DNA from: Tangfeifania diversioriginum
Lineage (GTDB): Bacteria; Bacteroidota; Bacteroidia; Bacteroidales; Prolixibacteraceae
Length of the DNA: 32,807 nucleotides
Assembly: GCA_945873105.1 (NCBI GenBank)
Contig: CAMCBW010000058.1
Location: 1-32,807 of the forward strand
Direction: 5' to 3'
In this document: in pieces, positions 9,010-18,242 of the stretch
Numbering within the stretch: the first letter of the stretch is position 1
How the letters are laid out: the number at the start of each line of letters is the position of its first letter
Translations under genes and position numbers: made by a program
The notes under the pieces: generated by a model
Database searches by the model: none
Told to the model about the DNA's origin: nothing
The model's input: only the letters and a program-made list of their open reading frames with translations

Positions 9010-10593
9010 TTATTTTATTTCTTCCAGAGGAAAGTTGATTCCACTATTTTTCCAATCTTTTCCCAGTTCTCTTAAACGATTAACAAAATCACTATATTCT
9101 CTTTTGCCTGACCATGCGACCTCTGCCATTGCTGCAATTCTTGGAAAAGTTTGGTATTCAACATCTTTATAAGTAGGTGTCCACTCTGTCCACATTTGGC
9201 AACCAACACCTATAATTTTTCCTTGGTATTTCTTTTCCAATCCTTCAGGAATGGGATTGAAATCATACATTTTTTTTAATGGAATTGCATTATATTTATA
9301 GTCAAGATAAGTTGAACTGCTTATTGAATTCACTATTTCATATCCTTTCTGGGCAGCCTCGGTAATCAATTTAATATCGCCACGCCAAAAATGAATTATC
9401 GTTTTTTTCGACAACGAAGTTTTTGTTTGGTAATCTGTTGAGTTATCAAAACCATGAATGTTTTGTCCCAAAATCTCGTTCCACCCCATCATCCTTTTCC
9501 CTTTTTTAGCAAGATAATCAGATATACTGTTGGTGAAATATATCTGGCCGTCGGCAGGGCTTACCAAATTCTGTTGTTTCAAATATGCTTGCATTTTCCC
9601 CGACTCGCTCCAGGCACCAAATAGTACTTCATCGCCTCCAATATGAATGATCTCCGATGGAAATAATTCGCACACTTCGTCCAGCACATTGTGCAAAAAA
9701 TCGATTACCCTTGGATCTGAAATATTGTAACTATCCTTGTGCTTCCCAAACACTACTGGCACTTCGGTAAGTTCACCAATAACGCCAAGCCATGGATAGG
9801 CAGCTATTGCGGCACTACTGTGTCCCGGCATTTCAATTTCAGGAATAATATCGATATTACGAACTTGTGCATAATCGATGATTTCTTTAATCTCTTTTTG
9901 TGTATAAAAACCTCCATGGGCATTTCCTGAACGCAGCTCACTTTTCCATCCTCCAATTTGCGAGTCTTTTCTCCATGCACCTTTTCGGGTTAATTCCGGA
10001 TATTTCTTTATTTCAATTCGCCAACCCTGATCGTCGGTCAAATGCCAATGAAATTTATTGATTTTTAAAGCAGCAAGCTCGTCTAATAATCGAAGAACAA
10101 ATTCTTTTCCAAAGAAATATCGAGACTCATCCAGCATAAATGATCGCCATCTATAATTGGGATAATCATTTATTTCTAACTGTGGAAGAGAAATCTCGTC
10201 TCCTTTAAAAACAACTAGTTGATTTAAGGTTTGCATGGCATAGAAACAACCTCGTGAAGAAGCACTGCGAATTCGAATACTTGTTTCAGTAATTGATAAA
10301 GAATAAGCCTCTGTTCCATTGTTTATTGATTCGTCTAATGTTAGTGAAATTGGAAGTTCATTAGAAACACTGTTGGAAAATGAAGATGCACGCTTATTCC
10401 AGGTTTTCACCAATACTTGTGCGTAATTCTTTGATTCAGTTAGTTTTTTATCTACAGTAAGCTTAAACCCTAAAACAGCAAAATTTGTTCCTGTATACTT
10501 GACCTCTTGCGGGTAAGGAATTACATTTATTGTCTGTTGGCTATACGCCATATTTGCAATTAATAGTAGGGTCAAAAAAATTGTTTTTTTCAT
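9010..10593 (-). CDS. Beta-N-acetylhexosaminidase, GH20, secreted
   Basis: 527 residues; signal peptide MKKTIFLTLLLIANMAYSQ. Residues about 20-140 form the GH20b accessory domain (TINVIPYPQEV, then the GCFYAMQTLNQL helix). The catalytic barrel begins at YPNYRWRSFMLDESR (about 144-158). Key motifs are HWHLTDDQGWRIEIK, EIEMPGH and the catalytic pair Asp321-Glu322 in HIGGDEV, which supports substrate-assisted catalysis on the 2-acetamido group. Function: removal of terminal beta-GlcNAc or beta-GalNAc in the periplasm or outside. It is the intact counterpart of the interrupted GH20 at 2612-4180 and shows which residue the second TAG replaced there. It lies between the GH28/GH49-like gene (172-base gap) and GH27. 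Confidence 0.95.
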   Translation of the reverse strand: MKKTIFLTLLLIANMAYSQQTINVIPYPQEVKYTGTNFAVLGFKLTVDKKLTESKNYAQVLVKTWNKRASSFSNSVSNELPISLTLDESINNGTEAYSLSITETSIRIRSASSRGCFYAMQTLNQLVVFKGDEISLPQLEINDYPNYRWRSFMLDESRYFFGKEFVLRLLDELAALKINKFHWHLTDDQGWRIEIKKYPELTRKGAWRKDSQIGGWKSELRSGNAHGGFYTQKEIKEIIDYAQVRNIDIIPEIEMPGHSSAAIAAYPWLGVIGELTEVPVVFGKHKDSYNISDPRVIDFLHNVLDEVCELFPSEIIHIGGDEVLFGAWSESGKMQAYLKQQNLVSPADGQIYFTNSISDYLAKKGKRMMGWNEILGQNIHGFDNSTDYQTKTSLSKKTIIHFWRGDIKLITEAAQKGYEIVNSISSSTYLDYKYNAIPLKKMYDFNPIPEGLEKKYQGKIIGVGCQMWTEWTPTYKDVEYQTFPRIAAMAEVAWSGKREYSDFVNRLRELGKDWKNSGINFPLEEIK

Positions 10594-10629
10594 CTATCAA
10601 TAATTTGTTTTTTAATTGTCGAATGGAAC

Positions 10630-10689
10630 TTACCATCCGTCAGCTGACGGATCATCTTCGTGTGAGAGTATAATTTCCTCATTATTCAT
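10630..10689 (-). other. Possible 19-residue small ORF between GH28-like and GH20 genes
   Basis: A minus-strand ATG-to-TAA frame coding MNNEEIILSHEDDPSADGW. The PSADG codons are made by the perfect palindrome at 10635-10652, so the frame may simply be palindrome plus chance. The acidic peptide has no signal sequence and I recognise no family. It lies in the 172-base gap upstream of the GH20 start and could equally be untranslated leader. Confidence 0.2.
10635..10652. repeat. Perfect 18-bp palindrome
   Basis: ATCCGTCAGCTGACGGAT is its own reverse complement, with no mismatch. A second, shorter palindrome (ATTACATGTAAT, 10688-10699) lies 35 bases away. Together they occupy the gap between the GH28-like gene and GH20. 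The first may be a protein-binding site, a REP-like dispersed palindrome or an RNA stem. No U-tract follows it, so it is not a standard terminator. Confidence 0.5.
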
Positions 10690-10765
10690 TACATGTAATC
10701 CTTAATTATATTAGCATCAAGCTTCAGAATAACCGCCAAGCATTGAAGTTTTAATACCTATCTCG

Positions 10766-12676
10766 CTATTCTGTTTTAATAAACTTTAAAGTTTCTCTCA
10801 CTTTATTTTTATCAACAGCACATAAAAAATATATCCCCGGTTTAAACTCTGTGGTTTTTATATTAATACTGTACTGATTTACATTAATTAATTCTGTCAT
10901 TTTTTGACCTAGCAGATTAAAAATAGATAAGTCCTTGATAATATTCCTGGAATTTATTTGCAAAAAGTTATGGGTAGGATTAGGGTACATCGCTAAACCT
11001 TTTATTTCAAGTGTATTTATATCATTTAGTGTTAAATCAGTAAAAATACTATCTAACAAAATGATGTTTGATGTATAACTGTTTGTCTTTAGTCGAAAAT
11101 CACCTGCGGATAATTTTATGTTGTTAATCACCACATTGTCAAAAGTTACATAATCAATTGTAGATACAACATCGTCTCCCATTATGACGACATCATCTTT
11201 CTGGGCCGATAGAACTTGAATATTTCTAAAAACAATATTCTTCATAGGGGGTGCCGGACGAAAATTCTGATTCTCGCTTATTTGTTGATAGGGATTTCCA
11301 GAAACCGTTGCTGGTCCCATATTCCAAGTATCCCAATTGTTCATAACCTTGATAGGAGGATTTGCCGAACCCTCTAATTTTTCTATTACAATATTTTCAA
11401 ATAAAAAGTCATTTACCCTTGCATTGATATTGGTAAGTGCATAGTTATTCAACGCATGCACAGATAGTGGCGCTCTACAACTATTTGATGCCCTCGAATA
11501 TAAAACGGTGTTGTTCGTAAACTTTACATTACTAATTGGGTAATATGTTTCTGAACTAAGCCCAAAAGAACAACCCACAGAGGTCCAGGCTATGTTCTTG
11601 TTAAAAATTACGTTGCTCATTGGTTTTGTGGCTTTTACTTCAAAGCCATCATCCGAATTTTGAATAAAACTATTTTCCACCACCACATCACTAGTTCCAG
11701 CAATAACAATCCCATCAGAATTATTGAAAAAAGAAACTATTTTGAGATTATCAATATTAACATTAGAACAACCTCCTAGCTCAACATTCCAAGCGGAACT
11801 TTCCTGAATAATTATTCCTTCAATATCAAGATGTGAAATGCCGTACAATTGTATTGGCCGCCGTCTCTGGTTATTTTCCAAACTTTTTCGCAAGCGAATA
11901 ATTCCTCTCCCACGTATCGTTATGTTTTTATTATACTGGGCAGATGTAATAAAAGGACCTATTTGAACTGTCTTTCCATTAACTACATGAGTACCAAACC
12001 TCTTATCTGCCGCGAGTTCGGCAGCATTTAATGGTTCAGCTTCTAAAATTGCTCCACCTGCGATGTATAATGTTTTGTCTGAAGGTATATCAATTAATTT
12101 TACAAAATGATGCCCGGGTCCATAATAAATAATATTTGGATCTGTGGGAAATGGAGTATTTATTTCGTGCGGATTAACAAATATATGTAACGGGTGTAAA
12201 TACTCTCCGCCAGGTAGAATCGTTATTTTACCTGGCTCATTTACTACAAAGGTAAATTCGTTTTTAGTTACGGTAGCATTAATCCCATGAGATTTTGGAA
12301 CAATAGATACTGAATTCCTATTTAGCGATGCATTAATCATGGTGATGGTAACTTTAACAGGAACGCCACTTATATCAAAGTAGCAAAAGGATACCGGACT
12401 AACAGTTCTTCCAGTTACTGAAACATTGGAGCCAATTAAAAACTCGTATGAACTATAGGTAAATATTGATTGCCCTTCTACTGAAACAGTATAATCAGCC
12501 GATGGAACTTCTGATGCCGGTGCTGTATAAGAAATGACTCTGTCAGATTCAGCATTTGCTGAAAGTATTCCAGATGGTTCTTCCCTGTTCTCAGAATGAA
12601 TAAAAGCGATATCATTAAAACCGTAGCACAAAAATGCGGAAATAAAAGTCATTAGGAATATTGTTGTTCTTTTCAC
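10766..12676 (-). CDS. Right-handed beta-helix glycosidase (GH28/GH49-like) with T9SS C-terminal sorting domain
   Basis: 636 residues. N-terminal signal peptide (TTIFLMTFISAFLCYG), a beta-sandwich stretch to about residue 160, then IIYYGPGHHFV and TLYIAGGAILEAE, which start the parallel beta-helix in GH28 and GH49 proteins. Helix repeats carry NNSDGIVIAG and NSDDGFEVKA, equivalent to the Asp-rich active-site strands. The GH28 His (GHG motif) is not present: the aligned stretch reads VGCSFGLSSE. The RIK motif is also missing, so ordinary polygalacturonase activity is doubtful and a GH49-like or divergent activity is possible. The last ~75 residues (MYPNPTHNFLQI, then LGQKMTEL and FKPGIYFL) form a type A T9SS sorting domain, so the protein is exported and attached or released at the cell surface. 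It ends in TAG with TAA four codons on. It lies downstream of susD behind a strong stem-loop. Confidence 0.8.
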   Translation of the reverse strand: MKRTTIFLMTFISAFLCYGFNDIAFIHSENREEPSGILSANAESDRVISYTAPASEVPSADYTVSVEGQSIFTYSSYEFLIGSNVSVTGRTVSPVSFCYFDISGVPVKVTITMINASLNRNSVSIVPKSHGINATVTKNEFTFVVNEPGKITILPGGEYLHPLHIFVNPHEINTPFPTDPNIIYYGPGHHFVKLIDIPSDKTLYIAGGAILEAEPLNAAELAADKRFGTHVVNGKTVQIGPFITSAQYNKNITIRGRGIIRLRKSLENNQRRRPIQLYGISHLDIEGIIIQESSAWNVELGGCSNVNIDNLKIVSFFNNSDGIVIAGTSDVVVENSFIQNSDDGFEVKATKPMSNVIFNKNIAWTSVGCSFGLSSETYYPISNVKFTNNTVLYSRASNSCRAPLSVHALNNYALTNINARVNDFLFENIVIEKLEGSANPPIKVMNNWDTWNMGPATVSGNPYQQISENQNFRPAPPMKNIVFRNIQVLSAQKDDVVIMGDDVVSTIDYVTFDNVVINNIKLSAGDFRLKTNSYTSNIILLDSIFTDLTLNDINTLEIKGLAMYPNPTHNFLQINSRNIIKDLSIFNLLGQKMTELINVNQYSINIKTTEFKPGIYFLCAVDKNKVRETLKFIKTE

Positions 12677-12828
12677 CTTTATTTGGTTTAATTTAATTTT
12701 AATAATTAAAATAATCCTCTCCTAAGTTCTTTCGAAAAGAGAAAAAATCAGAACATTAGCTATAACAAGAACTAAATTCTTGATGTCAACTAATTTTCAA
12801 TCCAATATAAAGAATTTATCTCCATAAG

Positions 12829-12881
12829 ATTACCTCAATACCTACATGATTCATATTGAATTGTGTAGGCATTGAGGTAAT
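12829..12881 (-). promoter_or_regulatory. Long stem-loop immediately downstream of susD
   Basis: Arms 12829-12846 and 12864-12881 are complementary over 18 bases, with one G-U pair in the minus-strand RNA. The loop itself contains a further 5-bp stem (ATTCA/TGAAT). It begins 5 bases after the susD stop codon. No U-tract follows on the minus strand, so it is more likely an RNA-processing or 3'-stabilising structure, or a leaky attenuator, than a simple intrinsic terminator. Such a structure would let susC/susD mRNA accumulate above that of the downstream enzyme genes. Confidence 0.7.
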
Positions 12882-12885
12882 TGTC

Positions 12886-14661
12886 TTATTCCCATCCTGG
12901 ATTCTGTGCTAATTTGGGATTTAACACGATCTGATCGGATGGAATGGGTTCAAGATAATAACTCTCTGGCACACCTGGAGGTACACCAAATATTTGCACA
13001 TATCCTTCAGTTCCTCCACCAATAACTGGTATCTTATTGCCATAATCTGATCTTTTAATCCAGCGTCCGTTTTTTTCTTTCGCACCATATTCAACTAGCT
13101 TTTTCCATCGTTTAATATCAAAAGCCCTTCCAAATCCTTCGGCAATTAATTCAACCGCACGTTCTCTTCTTATTTCCCACAATACTGGATCAACATCACT
13201 ATCACGCGATGGATCTGCTACAATATTAGCAATAACTAAATTGGCAACATTAGCCCTGGCCCTAAGTTTATTGATGGTTGCATTAGCAACTGTTTGATCG
13301 AAAGCACCCAATTCAAATTTTGCCTCTGCATAATTCAATAATACCTCACCCATCCTAAATATTGGAGCATCATTGTAATCATTGCCTGTCATACTTAATG
13401 CATTGTAAAATTTATGTAGCGGATAACCCGAATATGTAATACTATAACCATAACCTTCATTAAATTTAGAGAAATGAGGAGATGCTCCTACAACTAAACC
13501 TGTCCACCCAACGATTGGTAATACTTTATGTTGTTTGTCTGAAATCTTAAACATGAGATCAATATATTCTCTATATTTTGGATCCGGAAGATACTCCCAC
13601 ACACCTTGTGTGCTTTTTTTATCCACACGGAAAGGAGGAACTGTATTATAATATAACCGACGATCCCGATTCCGAAACTCATTATAAGCATCACGATCAC
13701 CAGAAAATAATTTGCTGGTAAATATCGTTTGTCCATCAGTACATAGATACATATCAACAGCTTTTTTCGTTAAATCCATATTCCCGATAGAACTTCTATT
13801 ATGATAAGCGTATAATGCGGTAAGAGCATCCAATTCGTCGTATGCTTTATAAAGTATAATTCCGGGAACGCCCTTCAACGATACGCTGTTAAAAACTTCG
13901 TCGTAATTATTGTGTAACGCCGGATATGCTATCATCAATTTTTCGCTTGCTGCAATACATACTTGTAAATAGGTTTGTTTGTCACTTAGGCTGTGATATT
14001 TTCTCCACGTACCTTCGATTAACCCAAAACGGGAAAGTAATGCAAGCACAGTGTTGGTATTAATGGTGTTCACTCCATTTCCTTTGGGATTAATATGATC
14101 CAGTGCCCAATTCAAATCTTTCAAAATAAACTGTGAAGTCTCATCACGTGAAGCTCTCGGTGCGTACAATATATCTTTATCAGCATCGCTTAAAGCACTG
14201 TCAACCAATGGCACTCCACCATATCTGCAAAGCAATTTAATATACTCATAAGATCTGAAAAAGTATCCAACACTCCTCCAATGATCTTTTTCTGGATCAG
14301 TTAATGAACTGCCGTCAATATTATCCAACATTACATTGATGTTTCTGATTCGCGAATAACCTGAATTCCAAAAGCCATCACTGGCAGGTACAGTTTTTCT
14401 CTTCCAGAATAGTGCATCGCCTACAACACCAGCGTTGTTTTCCATTAAATCGCTGCCCAGTTCCTGCACGAATGAAATTTTATCTTCATAACCGGGAAAA
14501 GTACTGTAAAATGACCAGGCATATGTTTCAAAATTGATATTAGAAATAAATGCCGTTTCCTTCGTCAATTGATCTTTTGGCAGTTTGTCTAAAAACTCAT
14601 CACTATTGCAAGCAATCATCAACAGTAGTAATGAACTTAATATGATATGTATTATTTTCAT
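12886..14661 (-). CDS. SusD/RagB-family glycan-binding outer-membrane lipoprotein
   Basis: 591 residues. The lipobox is LLLMIAC (Cys18), followed by NSDEFLDKLPKDQLT, the typical SusD opening. The rest is helix-rich with TPR-like segments, such as the C-terminal pieces FRMGEVLLNYAEAKFELG and REERAVELIAEGF-like (here RRERAVELIAEGFGRAFDIKRW), which are hallmarks of the RagB/SusD C-terminal domain. Role: captures oligosaccharide at the cell surface and acts as the lid of the partner SusC channel. The gene starts 19 bases after the susC stop codon, so the two are translated from one transcript. The ligand-binding residues cannot be read from sequence alone. AT-rich composition matches susC, not the GC-richer genes beyond 20 kb. 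Confidence 0.96.
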   Translation of the reverse strand: MKIIHIILSSLLLLMIACNSDEFLDKLPKDQLTKETAFISNINFETYAWSFYSTFPGYEDKISFVQELGSDLMENNAGVVGDALFWKRKTVPASDGFWNSGYSRIRNINVMLDNIDGSSLTDPEKDHWRSVGYFFRSYEYIKLLCRYGGVPLVDSALSDADKDILYAPRASRDETSQFILKDLNWALDHINPKGNGVNTINTNTVLALLSRFGLIEGTWRKYHSLSDKQTYLQVCIAASEKLMIAYPALHNNYDEVFNSVSLKGVPGIILYKAYDELDALTALYAYHNRSSIGNMDLTKKAVDMYLCTDGQTIFTSKLFSGDRDAYNEFRNRDRRLYYNTVPPFRVDKKSTQGVWEYLPDPKYREYIDLMFKISDKQHKVLPIVGWTGLVVGASPHFSKFNEGYGYSITYSGYPLHKFYNALSMTGNDYNDAPIFRMGEVLLNYAEAKFELGAFDQTVANATINKLRARANVANLVIANIVADPSRDSDVDPVLWEIRRERAVELIAEGFGRAFDIKRWKKLVEYGAKEKNGRWIKRSDYGNKIPVIGGGTEGYVQIFGVPPGVPESYYLEPIPSDQIVLNPKLAQNPGWE

Positions 14662-14680
14662 CGCAATTAAATTATTAGAA

Positions 14681-17600
14681 TTAAAAAATCAAATTAAAAC
14701 CTGCAGAATAGCTTTTCATATAAGGATAGGTACCTCCAGCTTCTTTAATTTCAAGTTCTGTATTAATACCATCTGGATAGTGATTGAAATCCAGCAAGTT
14801 TTCTCCTGCAATATAAACTCTCAACTTATCAATTTTAAGTTTACTCAAAAAACGATTAGGTAAAGAGTATCCTATGGTAATATTTTTAATACTCAAATAA
14901 GATCCGTCAAGGAGATATTTAGTTTGAGGATACCTGTTGATCGGGTAGTTTACCCCACCGAGCGAATAATTTCGGGGAAAGAATGCGTCTGTTTTTTTTG
15001 GAGTCCAATAATCGAGTTGACTGGCATAAACAACATTAAACTCATTAACGTAAGGAAATCTAATCGGAGTATCCATCCATATATCTCTTTTCCCAACACC
15101 ATTCATCAAAAATGAGATGTCGAAATTCTTATAGCTAACATCACCAAATATCCCATATTGAAAACGTCTGGTTGAATTGCCGATAATTTTTCTATCCCCC
15201 GGATTTTCAAGTGTGTTATTTCCTGAAAATATTTCACCGTCGTTATTTAAATCTTTATAGAGAATATCTCCTGGGTTTGGCGTTCTGCCCTTTACTGCAG
15301 GTATTCCTTCTTTCAGTTTTCCATTCATTAGGTTTGCGTTCAGTGTACCTTCAACAAAGTCGTCAACAGTATAATAGCGATCAGTCTCATAACCCCAGAT
15401 CTCATTTGTTTTTTTACCAATATAATAATTGTCAATCAGTCCAGCTTTGTTCCCAAATTTTGTAATTGTTCCCTGATTATCAGAAATTGAAAAACCTAAA
15501 TTATAGTAGAATTTTCCAATTTTATCTTTCCATGATAATTCTAACTCCCAACCTTCACTTTTCAAATTAGCGGCATTCTGTAAAGGAGCGTTTGAACCAA
15601 GAATTGACGGAAGTTGTTCTCCCTGAGTTAGCATTCCCTTGGTATTTCTGATAAAAAAATCAAACGAGGAAGATAAATGGTTATTCAGAAAATTGACATC
15701 CAACCCAATATTTTTTGTTTCTACATTTTCCCAGGTAAAAGCTGAACTTACCAGACCTGGCATTTGTAATGTTAAATATGAAATGCCCGTACTTTCATTT
15801 ATCCAACCGGCATTTACCGGATTCATGGCAGGAACGGCAGGATAATATTGACTTCCTAGTTCTTGGTTTCCAACTTCACCCCATGAACCTCTCATTTTGA
15901 GTTTCGTAATAAATTTTACGTCCTCCATGAAACTCTCCTTTGCTATATTCCAACCGGCTGAAATTGATGGAAAAAATCCGAATCGGCTGTTTCTTGGAAA
16001 CCTCGAAGATCCGTCATAACGACCATTTATTTCCAACATATACTTTCCAAGATAATCATAGTTTAGCCTACCAAAGCAGCCCATTACAGCCCATTCATAA
16101 TAATCATCGTCTGCACTAATTACACCAGTAGCTGTAGATATTGACGGCACCTCAGTGCTAATCAAATTCATTCTTTTACCCCAAATATAATCGTAACCAA
16201 ATTCCTCCCTATTGACCCCGACTAACCCACTTAAGTTGTGATTCCCAAAGGTTTTGCTGTAATTTGCATATAAGTTTGCACCTTGATATACAGTTTTGGC
16301 ATTTGATTTTGCATAAAATGTATCCTCTGGTCTAAATGCAGCAAAATTAAAGTTCATGGGATTAATCATGACCAACCCATTTCCAATCGACACGTTATCA
16401 TTAGTTGTTTTTTCAAAAGTATATTCACCTGATATTTTAAGACCTTCAAAGGGAGTGAAGTCAAGTTTTCCGAATATCCTGATTTTATCCTGATTTGTCT
16501 TCGGAGCCACTCTAGCTTTTTCCGAATTGGCAGGGGTATTGTATAGCATTTTAGTACCATCATCGAAAGTATAGTATCCATCAGCAGGTGTGCATGACAG
16601 AAAGGTTATTGCGCTGTAATAACTTCCAACAGGAGAAGTAGTAACACTATTAAGGTAAAGAATATTGGTAGTCAGTGATAATTTATCAGCCAAATTGGTA
16701 TTTAAATATGCATTCACATTGTATTTGGTGTATCTGTCATTCTTTGTTACAATGATTCCATCCTCATCGCTAAACCCTGATGAAACTCGGAAGGAAGTTT
16801 TTTCACTACCACCTGATACACTCAAATTATTAATTTGGCTAAATCCGGGATCATTCAACCATGCTCCCATTACATCAGTTTCAGCAAGTGGATAACGAAG
16901 TCCATTAACTGTACTGTAACCTTCTGGAAATGAACCTGGATTGCTTTTGTACTGTTCGAGTAATCCTTTCCATGTTCCAATATCCTGACCGGTCCAATAA
17001 CTAGTAGTACCCCAGTCATTAAGTGCATTTACAAAATCATAAGGTGAAGCTTTATCCGGTATATCGGTGGCTCTGTTTACAGCAATAGTATTTGAAAAAT
17101 TGAATTTTACAGGTTGGTTCCTTTTACCTTTTTTGGTGGTAATTAATACAACTCCAAACGCTGCCCTTGAACCATATATTGAAGCTGATGCTGCATCTTT
17201 TAGCACTGTAATCGATTCAACATCCTGCGGATTAATATCTTGTGCATTAACAGGAATATTGTCAATCAGGATCAATGGTGATCCTCCGTTAATAGACGTT
17301 ACACCACGAATATTGATTCCAGTATTACTACCTGGTTGTCCTGAACTGTTTGTAATTTGTAATCCGGGAATAGAACCTTGTATGGCTGATAACACATTGG
17401 TCACTGGACGGTTACTAAGTAAATTTTCAATTACTACAGTGGAAGTAGCACCTGTAATATTTGTCTTTTTCTTAGTGCCAAATCCCACAGCGACCACCTC
17501 ATCAATTCCAATGGATTCAACTTCCATTGTTACATTGATAAAAGTTTGGTTTCCAACTACAACTTCCAGCTTTTTCATCCCCACAAACGAAAACTGCAAG

Positions 17601-18154
17601 GTTGCTTTTTCGGGAATATTTTCAAGTAAAAAATAGCCGTTGGCGTCTGTAATGATACCAGTTGTTGTACTTTTCACAACAATGGTGACCCCTGGCAGCG
17701 GTGCTCCTGAAGTATCAGTCACTTTCCCCGACACCTTCCTGCCTTGCTGCTGGGAGGCAATCTGCATCACCAGACTGGTCTGATCGGTGCTATTAGTCAG
17801 CACGATCTGCCTGTCGATGATGGTGTAATGAATGTCTGTGCCGTTGAAAAGATCGACGAGTACCTCATCAATTTTGCTACCCTTTGCCTGAATATCAACT
17901 TTCCGCTCTGTGTTAATCAGGTCCTGGTTGTACAAAAAGAAGAACTCACTCTGGTTCTCAATTTCATTCAGAACCTGCTCAAGCCTGGCCTGACTGAAAT
18001 TTAATTCCAGTTTGGTTTTCTGCGCATAGGACTCTTCCACGGCAAAGGTCTGGATGATTCCAAGAAAGAAGAAGAGCAATGTCCATTTCATGATTGTTAC
18101 ACTTTTTTTTAGGGCATACCTATCCAATGCCCACCATTCACGATTTTTTTTCAT
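14681..18154 (-). CDS. SusC/RagA-family TonB-dependent transporter with STN signalling domain
   Basis: 1157 residues. Signal peptide within the first ~45 residues (MKWTLLFFFLGIIQTFA). Residues about 50-115 form an STN domain (LELNFSQARLEQVLNEIE and FNGTDIHYTIIDRQIVLTN), the module that contacts a FecR anti-sigma in the periplasm. Residues about 138-215 form the CarboxypepD_reg-like beta-sandwich (GKVTDTSGAPLPGVTIVVK). The SusC signature then follows (VVAVGFGTKKKTNITGA) and the plug domain (LSAIQGSIPGLQI, INIRGVTSINGGSPLILID), and then a 22-strand barrel ending in YPYMKSYSAGFNLIF. Role: energy-dependent import of oligosaccharides with SusD. The STN extension together with FecR and an ECF sigma gene next door indicates that substrate transport is signalled to transcription. 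An internal ATG at codon 22 is an alternative start. Confidence 0.97.
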   Translation of the reverse strand: MKKNREWWALDRYALKKSVTIMKWTLLFFFLGIIQTFAVEESYAQKTKLELNFSQARLEQVLNEIENQSEFFFLYNQDLINTERKVDIQAKGSKIDEVLVDLFNGTDIHYTIIDRQIVLTNSTDQTSLVMQIASQQQGRKVSGKVTDTSGAPLPGVTIVVKSTTTGIITDANGYFLLENIPEKATLQFSFVGMKKLEVVVGNQTFINVTMEVESIGIDEVVAVGFGTKKKTNITGATSTVVIENLLSNRPVTNVLSAIQGSIPGLQITNSSGQPGSNTGINIRGVTSINGGSPLILIDNIPVNAQDINPQDVESITVLKDAASASIYGSRAAFGVVLITTKKGKRNQPVKFNFSNTIAVNRATDIPDKASPYDFVNALNDWGTTSYWTGQDIGTWKGLLEQYKSNPGSFPEGYSTVNGLRYPLAETDVMGAWLNDPGFSQINNLSVSGGSEKTSFRVSSGFSDEDGIIVTKNDRYTKYNVNAYLNTNLADKLSLTTNILYLNSVTTSPVGSYYSAITFLSCTPADGYYTFDDGTKMLYNTPANSEKARVAPKTNQDKIRIFGKLDFTPFEGLKISGEYTFEKTTNDNVSIGNGLVMINPMNFNFAAFRPEDTFYAKSNAKTVYQGANLYANYSKTFGNHNLSGLVGVNREEFGYDYIWGKRMNLISTEVPSISTATGVISADDDYYEWAVMGCFGRLNYDYLGKYMLEINGRYDGSSRFPRNSRFGFFPSISAGWNIAKESFMEDVKFITKLKMRGSWGEVGNQELGSQYYPAVPAMNPVNAGWINESTGISYLTLQMPGLVSSAFTWENVETKNIGLDVNFLNNHLSSSFDFFIRNTKGMLTQGEQLPSILGSNAPLQNAANLKSEGWELELSWKDKIGKFYYNLGFSISDNQGTITKFGNKAGLIDNYYIGKKTNEIWGYETDRYYTVDDFVEGTLNANLMNGKLKEGIPAVKGRTPNPGDILYKDLNNDGEIFSGNNTLENPGDRKIIGNSTRRFQYGIFGDVSYKNFDISFLMNGVGKRDIWMDTPIRFPYVNEFNVVYASQLDYWTPKKTDAFFPRNYSLGGVNYPINRYPQTKYLLDGSYLSIKNITIGYSLPNRFLSKLKIDKLRVYIAGENLLDFNHYPDGINTELEIKEAGGTYPYMKSYSAGFNLIF

Positions 18155-18161
18155 AAATTTA

Positions 18162-18242
18162 CCGTTGTAGGGTTAATACTTGAATTGTCTGTTATCGCTA
18201 CATTTACCGGGGGAGTGGTTGCACACTTCCCCGATTTTTTTT
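18162..18242 (+). ncRNA. Candidate cis-antisense RNA opposite the susC leader (DonS-like)
   Basis: Inferred from the strand-specific terminator at 18208-18242, which would end a plus-strand transcript antisense to the fecR-susC intergenic leader. A weak Bacteroidota -7-like element, TAAATTTA, lies at 18154-18161; a start just after it gives an RNA of roughly 75 bases. Bacteroides fragilis Don-type PULs with ECF sigma/anti-sigma control encode such antisense repressor RNAs (DonS) in this position. The promoter match is imperfect and no -33 element is obvious, so the 5' end is uncertain. Confidence 0.4.
18208..18242 (+). terminator. Plus-strand intrinsic terminator between fecR and susC
   Basis: A 10-bp stem, CGGGGGAGTG paired with CACTTCCCCG (one G-U), 6-base loop GTTGCA, followed by A and eight T residues on the plus strand. 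On the minus strand the G-U becomes an A-C mismatch and there is no following U-tract, so the terminator works in the plus direction, opposite to every gene here. The T-run overlaps the fecR stop codon. Confidence 0.8.

Noticed and set aside
17067-17636. 189-codon plus-strand ORF inside susC
   Set aside because: Antisense shadow of the conserved plug region of SusC; no recognisable domain or start signal.
18208-18242. Normal terminator of the sigma/fecR transcript
   Set aside because: The U-tract follows the stem only on the plus strand, and on the minus strand the stem gains an A-C mismatch; it is therefore oriented against fecR.
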